Positions 1 through 5,610 of a DNA stretch of 8,220 nt are shown here, in pieces. Source of the stretch: Candidatus Nanopelagicaceae bacterium. Its GTDB lineage: Bacteria > Actinomycetota > Actinomycetes > Nanopelagicales > Nanopelagicaceae. A model generated the notes under the pieces. It saw only the letters and a list, made by a program, of their open reading frames with translations. It did no database searches and was not told the origin of the DNA. The number at the start of each line of letters is the position of its first letter. Position 1 is the stretch's first letter. The position numbers and the translations under genes were made by a program. The stretch covers positions 1 through 8,220 of the forward strand of contig JALQWD010000050.1 in the NCBI GenBank assembly GCA_023260175.1, given 5' to 3'.

Positions 1-1391
1 TCATTGTCATCTTTACCGAAAGTTTGTGGTTGACCGACTGCAACAACACCCGGAACCTTTGCCACCTTAGCCAAATAAGTTGCAATCTCATCCTTACGAT
101 CTGCGCCACCGATAATCACAATCTCAACAGGGTTTGTTGTCTGACTTGAGAACCGTGACTCCTGAAGAGCTGTTGCAATAGCGGCAGGATTACTTGCCGG
201 CAACATACGCGAATCGCCTTGAGAAAATGCAATATTAGAAAGTGGGGCAGCGAGAATTCCGAGCACTAATAACGATAGGAAGACAATTGATACAGGCTTT
301 CTCATGACATATCGCGCAGTCTGCGCCCAACGTCCATCTTCTTTAGGGACGATAGCTGATTTGCGCACGACACCCTTATCAATGTTCTTTCCCACCATTG
401 CAAGAATTGGTGGAAGACCAAAGATTGCGCCAAAGACAGCAAGTGCAACTACCGAAGTTCCTGCATATCCAAAGGATTTTAAGAATGGTAGCGGAAAGAA
501 TGTGAGAGAAAGCAGAGTGACAAAGACGGTAAGACCGGAATAGAAAACGGTCTTTCCAGCTGTTTTGAGCGTTGTAATGATCGATTCTTCAACGTCTTTA
601 CCGTGATGTAACTCTTCGCGGAAGCGATTAACCATTAACAATGAGTAATCAATACCAAGCCCAAGACCCATGCCGGTAACTAGATTCAGTGCGAAAACGC
701 TTACTGTGGTCACTTTGGTAATAAGCAAGAGAATAAAGAATGCACCAAGAATTGAAAATACGCCGACGAAGAGTGGCATTGCAGATGCAATAAGTGCGCC
801 AAATACAAAGATAAGAAGCAAGAAGGTCATTGGGATCGAAATTGATTCTGCCAAGGCCAAGTCTTTTGCAATCCTGCCGTTAATTGCTGAAGTAATAACA
901 CCGTTTCCGCTTGCATATACGCGAAGAGATTTGTATTCGCCATCGAATTTATCTTGGATATCTTTTCCGATTTCGCCAACTTTGGCATAGTCATCAGAAT
1001 TTGTGTAGATCAATAAATAGGCGGCGTTGCCATCTTTAGAGACCATTGATGGCTGATTGCCAGATGTCCAATAGGAGAGTGTTGATTTAACACCTGAAAC
1101 TTGAGCAACTTCCTTTTCTAAAGCAAGCGCTTCAGAAACTACGACAGGATCATTTACGGATCTCTTCTTGCCATCGACTACAAGAATTACTCCCGCATCT
1201 CGACTCTTTAAATTCTCTTTGAAGTAATTCCAAACCTTCATTGATTCACTATTTGGATCAGAGTAGCCACCGGTATCCAGCTTGCCGAAAACCGATAATC
1301 CAATTCCGCCTGCAGCTAACATCGCGATTATGAAGGTTGCTAGGACAACTTTGCTTCGCTTAACCGCAAGGCGACCGATCTTCTCGAACAT
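1..1391 (-). CDS. MMPL/RND-family membrane transporter, C-terminus off the left edge
   Basis: An inner-membrane proton-driven exporter of the MMPL family, which in actinobacteria moves lipids, siderophores or other hydrophobic compounds; the substrate here cannot be told. The frame is open for 463 codons from an ATG at 1391-1389, preceded by a good Shine-Dalgarno AGGAGAG (1400-1394). Visible in order are TM1 (about residues 14-35), the family block LDTGGYSDPNSES (38-50), a soluble extracytoplasmic domain (about 40-180), and a TM cluster (about 183-335). That cluster carries GLGIDYSLLMVNRFREEL (244-261), whose D248-Y249 match the proton-relay Asp-Tyr pair of MmpL proteins. A further TM lies at about 366-384, followed by the start of the second extracytoplasmic domain. 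Family members are typically about 700-750 residues, so the second TM bundle lies outside the window. It is divergent from the small ORF at 1423 and is not obviously linked to the other genes. Confidence 0.93.
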   Translation of the reverse strand, partial: MFEKIGRLAVKRSKVVLATFIIAMLAAGGIGLSVFGKLDTGGYSDPNSESMKVWNYFKENLKSRDAGVILVVDGKKRSVNDPVVVSEALALEKEVAQVSGVKSTLSYWTSGNQPSMVSKDGNAAYLLIYTNSDDYAKVGEIGKDIQDKFDGEYKSLRVYASGNGVITSAINGRIAKDLALAESISIPMTFLLLIFVFGALIASAMPLFVGVFSILGAFFILLLITKVTTVSVFALNLVTGMGLGLGIDYSLLMVNRFREELHHGKDVEESIITTLKTAGKTVFYSGLTVFVTLLSLTFFPLPFLKSFGYAGTSVVALAVFGAIFGLPPILAMVGKNIDKGVVRKSAIVPKEDGRWAQTARYVMRKPVSIVFLSLLVLGILAAPLSNIAFSQGDSRMLPASNPAAIATALQESRFSSQTTNPVEIVIIGGADRKDEIATYLAKVAKVPGVVAVGQPQTFGKDDN

Positions 1392-1410
1392 CTCTCTCCT
1401 TATAAACCAC

Positions 1411-1416
1411 TACAAT
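1411..1416 (+). promoter_or_regulatory. -10 element of a leaderless promoter for the 37-aa ORF
   Basis: TACAAT fits the actinobacterial -10 pattern TANNNT. Six bases (TAATAC) separate it from the ATG at 1423, which would place transcription start on the A of the start codon. No convincing -35 or Shine-Dalgarno is seen. On the opposite strand TATTAAT (1421-1415) could serve as a -10 for the transporter gene, so the two divergent promoters may overlap. Inferred from sequence only. Confidence 0.5.
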
Positions 1417-1422
1417 TAATAC

Positions 1423-1536
1423 ATGAGCAATCTTTGGCCAGAAGTTACTTCTGATGAAATCGACCCAGATGAAGCTCTAGAGCGCGCTAAACGTGATGCT
1501 GAAATTAAAGGCGATGTTCCGCCACATCACGGATAA
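1423..1536 (+). CDS. Small acidic protein, 37 aa, unknown function
   Basis: I do not recognise this protein. The ORF runs from ATG at 1423 to TAA at 1534-1536 and encodes 37 residues: an N-terminal MSNLWPEV, an acidic helix-prone middle (DEIDPDEALERAKRDAEIK) and a C-terminal PPHHG. There is no TM segment or signal peptide, so a cytoplasmic location is expected. Support for a real gene is indirect. It fills nearly all of the 148 bp between the transporter start and the fmdB stop. A TACAAT -10 box is spaced for a leaderless transcript beginning at the ATG. The stop codon is only 3 bp from the convergent fmdB stop, and the composition looks protein-like rather than random. The alternative is a non-coding stretch or the 5' part of an RNA. 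Confidence 0.55.
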   Translation: MSNLWPEVTSDEIDPDEALERAKRDAEIKGDVPPHHG

Positions 1537-1539
1537 CTG

Positions 1540-1740
1540 TTATTCGCTTTTACCTGAAGACTTTGGCGCAGAATCAGTTTTGTAAAACCCTGAGCCTTTA
1601 AAGACGACACCAACAGCAGAGTAAATTTTCTTTACCTCACCATTGCAATCTGGGCATTGCTTGATTGGTTCGTCGGAAAAGGACTGAAGCTGCTCAAATT
1701 GATGCCCACACGAGATGCACTCGTATTGGTACGTTGGCAT
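1540..1740 (-). CDS. FmdB-family zinc-ribbon protein
   Basis: A 66-residue cytoplasmic protein of the FmdB/CxxC_CxxC_SSSS putative regulatory family. It opens with the typical MPTYQYECISCGHQFE and has two CxxC pairs (C8/C11 and C29/C32) that would bind one zinc ion, followed by SAVGVVFKGSGFYKTD and a short Lys/Ser/Gly-rich, probably disordered tail. The ATG at 1740 follows the Shine-Dalgarno AAGGTGA (1750-1744). In Mycobacterium tuberculosis the homologue Rv0991c (Ruc) is reported as a redox-regulated chaperone with a zinc ribbon and disordered C-terminus. Whether this shorter protein works the same way is inference. Homologues commonly sit beside 5-formyl-THF cyclo-ligase; here that gene is 3.3 kb away, across the copC-copD-eamA operon. 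The gene is divergent from copC across 105 bp and convergent with the 37-aa ORF. Confidence 0.9.
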   Translation of the reverse strand: MPTYQYECISCGHQFEQLQSFSDEPIKQCPDCNGEVKKIYSAVGVVFKGSGFYKTDSAPKSSGKSE

Positions 1741-1781
1741 TCTTCACCTTCCCTTTAAATACTCAAAAAGTTATTAAAAAC

Positions 1782-1816
1782 GCTACTTTGCTACTAGAAG
1801 TAAAGTGTAGAGAAGT
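1782..1816. repeat. Short repeats in the fmdB-copC divergent spacer
   Basis: GCTACT occurs at 1782-1787 and 1790-1795, and AGAAGT at 1796-1801 and 1811-1816. TACTT (1784-1788) and AAGTA (1798-1802) form a 5-bp inverted repeat with a 9-bp spacer. TAAAGT (1801-1806) could be a -10 box for copC. These may be regulator sites for the divergent genes, but repeats this short can arise by chance. Confidence 0.25.
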
Positions 1817-1845
1817 GAGAGTATTACCGCGAATTGGGAGGTTTT

Positions 1846-2364
1846 ATGCGTTCGATCCGTGCGGTATTTGCAGTACTTGTATTTTCAATAGTGGGCCTAA
1901 ACCCTGCCTCCGCAAATTCGCTGACCGGTACCACCCCAGTAAGTGGCGCCATCCTTTCGATCGCACCGACCTCTGTTTCTTTAACAACCGAAGCTGCACT
2001 TGCAGCTATGGGAAGCGAAATCAAAGTCACCGACCCTAAGGGGACTCGCGTTGATGATGGCGCTCTCACCGTAGATGCCAATAGTGCAGTAATCGGTTTA
2101 CTTGCTTTAACCGAAAAAGGAATTTACCAAGTCGAATATTCTTTAATCACAGATAACGATGTTCCACTTACCGGCATTTATACATTTACTTACAACGCAC
2201 CAGATAAAATCACAACACCAAAGCCAACCGCCACTAAAGATGTTGAAGTGCAGAATTCAAGTAATTTCGGAACAACAGTTTTTGTACTGCTCGTGGGATT
2301 AGCTGCAATTATCGTGGCAGCAGCACTAGTTCTTTATGGGCGAAAGCTTTACAACGAGCGTTAA
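1846..2364 (+). CDS. CopC-like membrane-anchored protein lacking copper ligands
   Basis: A 172-residue exported protein with a signal peptide (about 1-23, cleavage after ASA), a CopC-type beta-sandwich domain (about 25-117), a Thr/Pro/Lys linker (118-140), a C-terminal TM helix (about 143-164) and a short cytoplasmic GRKLYNER tail. CopC traits are TPVSGAIL (canonical PxDGAxL), the IKVTDPKGTRV strand and VPLTGIYTFTY (canonical HPxxGxxxF). Known CopC proteins bind Cu(II) outside the membrane through His1 of the mature chain and a later Asp-x-His. Here the mature N-terminus is Asn-Ser, the DGHP motif reads DNDVP, and the whole protein has no His or Cys. ATG at 1846 is preferred because GGGAGG (1836-1841) precedes it; an in-frame TTG at 1834 lies before that site. 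It is first in an operon with copD-ctaG, overlapping it by 29 nt. It may be structural rather than metal-carrying. Confidence 0.85.
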   Translation: MRSIRAVFAVLVFSIVGLNPASANSLTGTTPVSGAILSIAPTSVSLTTEAALAAMGSEIKVTDPKGTRVDDGALTVDANSAVIGLLALTEKGIYQVEYSLITDNDVPLTGIYTFTYNAPDKITTPKPTATKDVEVQNSSNFGTTVFVLLVGLAAIIVAAALVLYGRKLYNER

Positions 2365-4183
2365 ATTGGTTGAACTACTTTTAACACTAAGCAAGTTCGT
2401 TTATCTTTTAAGTTCCACATTGGTAATCGGCCAGATTTTGGCTGCCATATTCTTTGCTAAGAATCAAAATGGAGATATCGAGCCAAGTGATTTAAGGATT
2501 TTAAAAAGAGCATCTATTTTCTCTTGGATATGGGCGGGGTCTACTGCGCTTTTCATAATTTCAACTCTTGCCTCAGTACTTGAAGTAGGAATTGACCAAG
2601 TTCTAGATGTAACAATGTTGAGATCATTCGTTACCCAAATTAGCCTAGGAAAATTCTTAGCAATCCAATTAATAGGCGCAGTAGTAGTCGCCTTTGCCTG
2701 TCGAGCAGTTAGCAGAATCACCACAGCGGCTATAACTTTGATAATCGCCTTTTTGGCTCTTTCGGCGCCGATTTTTCAGAGTCATTCAGCTTCAGGCGGC
2801 TCGCACCTAGTAGCAATCGGAACGCTACTTGTGCATGTAATTGCCATAACTCTTTGGGTAGGCGGATTAATTTCAATACTAATAAATAGGAGCCTAGATC
2901 AGCGCTACGCACTTAAGAGATTTAGCCAATTGGCATTATGGGCTGCGATAGCAGTTGTCATTAGCGGTGCCGTAAATGCCTGGATCCGCTTGAATTTCTC
3001 CGGAGCGCTAATTAGCTCGTATGCAATATTAGTTTTTGAAAAAATCGTTTTAACTTTGATCCTGCTCGGAATGGCATCCATTGCACGACGCAAATTATCA
3101 GGCGATATCAAGAAATTAATTACTGTTGAAGCGCTTACAATGGTTCTTACATTATTAATTGGAACTTTGTTGAGCCAGAGCAACCCACCGCAGCGCCCAC
3201 TCAATGCAGATCCAATTGAATCTCTAGTCGGGTTAAGTTATCCAGGGCGTCCAACACTTAATCAATGGATCTTTGAATATCAACCTGATGCGCTAACACT
3301 TGCACTAATTATTCTCGCTGCATTGTTGTACTTGAAGGGCGTCAGAATTCTTGGCAAACGAGGAGTTAAGTGGCCACTTGGTAGAACTGCTTCATTTCTA
3401 ATTGGTCTACTAATTGTTAATTACGCTGTTAATGGCGCAATTGGTGTTTATTCACATTTCGGTTTCTCGTATCACATGATCGAACACATGATTTTAGGAA
3501 TGATTGCTCCAATTGCTTTAGTACTCGGCGCGCCAATCACCCTGGCATTACGCACTCTTCCAACTGGTAGAAATTCTGAAGAAGAAGGGCCAAGAAATAT
3601 CTTGGTTAGGTTCTTGCATTCAAAATACGCAAAGTTCATGACTAATCCAGTTGTTGCATTAATGATTTTTGATGGATCGCTATTTGTCCTGTACTTCACC
3701 GGATTATTCGGTACTTTGATGGGTAGCCACCTTGGTCACCTCTTCATGAATGTACATTTCTTATTGGCAGGCGCCCTCTTCTTCCACGTGATTGTTGGGG
3801 TGGATCCAAACCCAAATAGACCGCCAAATATTGTAAGAATGGTGATTCTCTTTGCTGCGATGAGTATTCATGCCTTTTTCTCCATTGCGCTCATGTCTGC
3901 AACTACGCTTTTAGATGGCGGTTATTACAACTCAATCGGTAACCCAATGAAATTGAATCTACTTGAGAATCAATATTCGGGTGGGTCTATAGGTTGGGCT
4001 ATGGGTGAATTCCCAATTTTAATTGCACTAACGGCAGCATTTATTCAATGGATGCGCGAAGATCGTAAAGAGACCGAACGTATTGATCGCAAAGCTGCGC
4101 GCGCAAGTGCAATGGGTGAAAGCGATGATCTAGCAAAATACAATCAATATTTGGCTGAACTTTCTCGAAAAGATAATGAGTAA
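2336..4183 (+). CDS. CopD-CtaG fusion, copper import / cytochrome oxidase assembly protein
   Basis: A 615-residue polytopic membrane protein joining two families, a fusion common in actinobacteria. The N-terminal half (about 1-285) is CopD-like, with several TM helices and the His-rich stretch QSHSASGGSH (H150, H157) leading to H167 and WVGGL. The C-terminal half (about 310-575) is Caa3_CtaG-like. It has HFGFSYHMIEH (H374, H380, H384), GSHLGHLFMNVH (H465, H468, H474), H484 and the VDPNPNRPP loop. Both halves keep their clustered histidines. Known role: moving or delivering copper for cytochrome c oxidase assembly. The charged tail (about 573-615) is cytoplasmic. Start choice is uncertain. ATG 2336 overlaps copC by 29 nt with no Shine-Dalgarno; an in-frame TTG at 2366, one base after the copC stop, would give 605 aa. 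Its end overlaps the next gene by 8 nt, suggesting translational coupling. Confidence 0.92.
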   Translation: MGESFTTSVKLVELLLTLSKFVYLLSSTLVIGQILAAIFFAKNQNGDIEPSDLRILKRASIFSWIWAGSTALFIISTLASVLEVGIDQVLDVTMLRSFVTQISLGKFLAIQLIGAVVVAFACRAVSRITTAAITLIIAFLALSAPIFQSHSASGGSHLVAIGTLLVHVIAITLWVGGLISILINRSLDQRYALKRFSQLALWAAIAVVISGAVNAWIRLNFSGALISSYAILVFEKIVLTLILLGMASIARRKLSGDIKKLITVEALTMVLTLLIGTLLSQSNPPQRPLNADPIESLVGLSYPGRPTLNQWIFEYQPDALTLALIILAALLYLKGVRILGKRGVKWPLGRTASFLIGLLIVNYAVNGAIGVYSHFGFSYHMIEHMILGMIAPIALVLGAPITLALRTLPTGRNSEEEGPRNILVRFLHSKYAKFMTNPVVALMIFDGSLFVLYFTGLFGTLMGSHLGHLFMNVHFLLAGALFFHVIVGVDPNPNRPPNIVRMVILFAAMSIHAFFSIALMSATTLLDGGYYNSIGNPMKLNLLENQYSGGSIGWAMGEFPILIALTAAFIQWMREDRKETERIDRKAARASAMGESDDLAKYNQYLAELSRKDNE

Positions 4184-5045
4184 TTACCTACTTCTAATTG
4201 CTGCGATGATTTCTTGGGGTTTATCAAACCCTCTTGCCGATTTAGCAGTTAGTGGACTCTCTGCACCTGCTCAAACATTGCTAGAGATTGGTTCTGGTTT
4301 TTTAATTATTGCGCTCTTTTATATTTTTAGACCTAAGAAATTCAGAGACGGCACTTATCAAGATGTTTCTTGGAAATTTGCAGCATTCTTAGGTGCAGTG
4401 CAACCTGGTTTTGCTTGGCTAATGGGAAATTATGGATATACCGTTGCAACAGCTAGTACCGGTGTAATTCTTCTAAATATGGAATCGCTCTTCACTGTTT
4501 TTTGGGCCGCGCTCTGGCTAAAAGATCGAATCACGCACCATGAATTAGTGGCAGTAATCCTTGGAATTATTGGAGCCAGTTTAGGAAGTTTCGATAAATC
4601 GGGCCTTTCGCTAACTATCGGGCTAGGGGCGCTCTGTTTTCTAGGCTCTTCAATCTTCTGTGGATTAAATGCAGTGGCCGTTAAAAAACTAGGAACAGGA
4701 ATTAATCCAATTACTTTGGCATATCGACAAGCGCTTTTTTCAACTATATATGCGCTTAGTTGGTGGCTGATTTTTGACCGTGGCCATTTTGCGGGTCGTG
4801 AAAGTGAAATTTATATTGCAGGCGCCTTATCTGGAGTTTTAGGTGTGGCACTACCGATAATTGCATTCAACTATGCGGCTGCAAGAGTTAAGAGCACACA
4901 TGTTGCGGTGCTGTTTAATATCGTGCCGCTAGTTGGTGTTATTGGAGCAATAATTTTAGGTCGAGGCGCACCGACATGGATTCAAGTAATCGGTGGATTA
5001 TTTGTTCTAGCTAGTATGCGAATTTTAAATTCGGCGAAAGCCTGA
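4176..5045 (+). CDS. EamA/DMT-family transporter
   Basis: A 289-residue inner-membrane protein of the drug/metabolite transporter superfamily, with about ten TM helices arranged as two EamA repeats (about 1-137 and 148-285). Family marks are the early SWGLSNP, the YTVATASTGVILLNMESLFTVFWA segment spread over about 88-112 (positive-inside helix 3-4 with a conserved Glu), and the second-half FNYAAARVKSTHVAVLFNI...P region. Members export amino acids, nucleobases or other small metabolites; the substrate cannot be predicted. Its ATG lies inside the 3' end of copD-ctaG (8-nt overlap), so it is very probably the third gene of the copC operon. There is no recognised copper motif in it. Its last 21 nt overlap the end of the convergent cyclo-ligase gene. 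Confidence 0.92.
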   Translation: MSNYLLLIAAMISWGLSNPLADLAVSGLSAPAQTLLEIGSGFLIIALFYIFRPKKFRDGTYQDVSWKFAAFLGAVQPGFAWLMGNYGYTVATASTGVILLNMESLFTVFWAALWLKDRITHHELVAVILGIIGASLGSFDKSGLSLTIGLGALCFLGSSIFCGLNAVAVKKLGTGINPITLAYRQALFSTIYALSWWLIFDRGHFAGRESEIYIAGALSGVLGVALPIIAFNYAAARVKSTHVAVLFNIVPLVGVIGAIILGRGAPTWIQVIGGLFVLASMRILNSAKA

Positions 5046-5540
5046 TTCAGTAGCAATCGCTTCTACCGTTTGATCAAACCATTCACGGGGAAGTTTCTTA
5101 ACAAATTCTCGATCGTGAATAATTCCAATTCTGAAAGCAGGAGTACCTACCAAAAACTGATCGTAATAGCCCCCGCCTTGACCTAAGCGGACGCCAGTTT
5201 TATCGATTGCCGTTGCTGGTACTAAACAAAGCTGTATTTCACCTAAGAAAATATTTCCTGCAGGTTCGTGAAATTTTCCATTTTGAATTAGCTCGCCTTC
5301 ATATTTAGCAAACTCCATTTTTTTATTAACGATGCGCGGCAACAAAACAGTTTTGCCAGAGGCAACGAGTGCATCATTTAAAGAAATCAGGTTTGGCTCT
5401 CCAGGCATCGGGTAGTAACTGGTAATGACTTTTGCCTGCTGCACCTCAGGTACATCGAGAAGATATAAGTAATCAGCATGACCTGGATTACTTTTGCGGA
5501 GCGCGCGCATCTCTTCGCGAACTTTGCTCTTCTCGTTCAT
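5025..5540 (-). CDS. 5-formyltetrahydrofolate cyclo-ligase
   Basis: A cytoplasmic enzyme converting 5-formyl-THF plus ATP to 5,10-methenyl-THF, recycling a folate storage form into the one-carbon pool. Diagnostic features, numbered on the 171-aa form, are the N-terminal EKSKVREEMRALR with the basic residues that contact ATP, YYPMPGEPN (about 42-50), LVPATAID (about 106-113) and the signature GVRLGQGGGYYDQFL (about 116-130). Length fits the family. I place the start at the ATG at 5540-5538, which has AAGGAG about ten bases upstream. A GTG seven codons further out (5561) would add MKRSAEQ but lacks a clear ribosome site. It is divergent from glp, the expected order in actinobacteria, but without the galU gene often found there. 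Its stop end overlaps eamA by 21 nt, leaving no room for an intergenic terminator. Confidence 0.95.
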   Translation of the reverse strand: MNEKSKVREEMRALRKSNPGHADYLYLLDVPEVQQAKVITSYYPMPGEPNLISLNDALVASGKTVLLPRIVNKKMEFAKYEGELIQNGKFHEPAGNIFLGEIQLCLVPATAIDKTGVRLGQGGGYYDQFLVGTPAFRIGIIHDREFVKKLPREWFDQTVEAIATESGFRRI

Positions 5541-5589
5541 TTGCTCGGCACTCCTTTTCACTTCTTCTTAGTTACCCAGTTTTGCAGAA

Positions 5590-5607
5590 CCCATCAATTA
5601 AGATGGG
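5590..5607. promoter_or_regulatory. Inverted repeat over the glp promoter, candidate operator
   Basis: CCCATC (5590-5595) and GATGGG (5602-5607) form a perfect 6-bp inverted repeat with the A+T spacer AATTAA. It covers the putative -10 box of glp and lies upstream of the presumed start of a leaderless transcript, so it would act on DNA rather than as an RNA hairpin. The bound regulator is unknown. The divergent cyclo-ligase promoter must lie in the same 70-bp spacer, so a bound protein could influence both genes. Confidence 0.45.
5599..5604 (+). promoter_or_regulatory. -10 element of a leaderless glp promoter
   Basis: TAAGAT matches TANNNT and is separated by six bases (GGGATT) from the glp ATG at 5611. 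This is the same spacing as in front of the 37-aa ORF, and there is no Shine-Dalgarno. Transcription would begin at or next to the start codon. No clear -35 box is seen. Confidence 0.5.
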
Positions 5608-5610
5608 ATT

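Noticed and set aside
304..990. Two plus-strand ORFs (304-543 and 670-990) that could be small proteins
   Set aside because: They lie antisense within the MMPL transporter, whose own frame carries clear family motifs throughout; the plus-strand translations look like no known protein.
1834..1845. TTG at 1834 as the copC start
   Set aside because: It lies before the GGGAGG ribosome site that serves the ATG at 1846, and the signal peptide is better formed from the ATG.
1665..2039. A 124-aa plus-strand ORF across the fmdB-copC junction
   Set aside because: It runs antisense to fmdB and out of frame over the copC signal peptide; the translation is Cys/Arg-rich shadow sequence with no start signal.
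5541..5561. GTG at 5561 as the cyclo-ligase start
   Set aside because: It would use up the AAGGAG site that precedes the ATG at 5540, and the family normally begins close to the KSKVREEMRALR segment. It remains possible.
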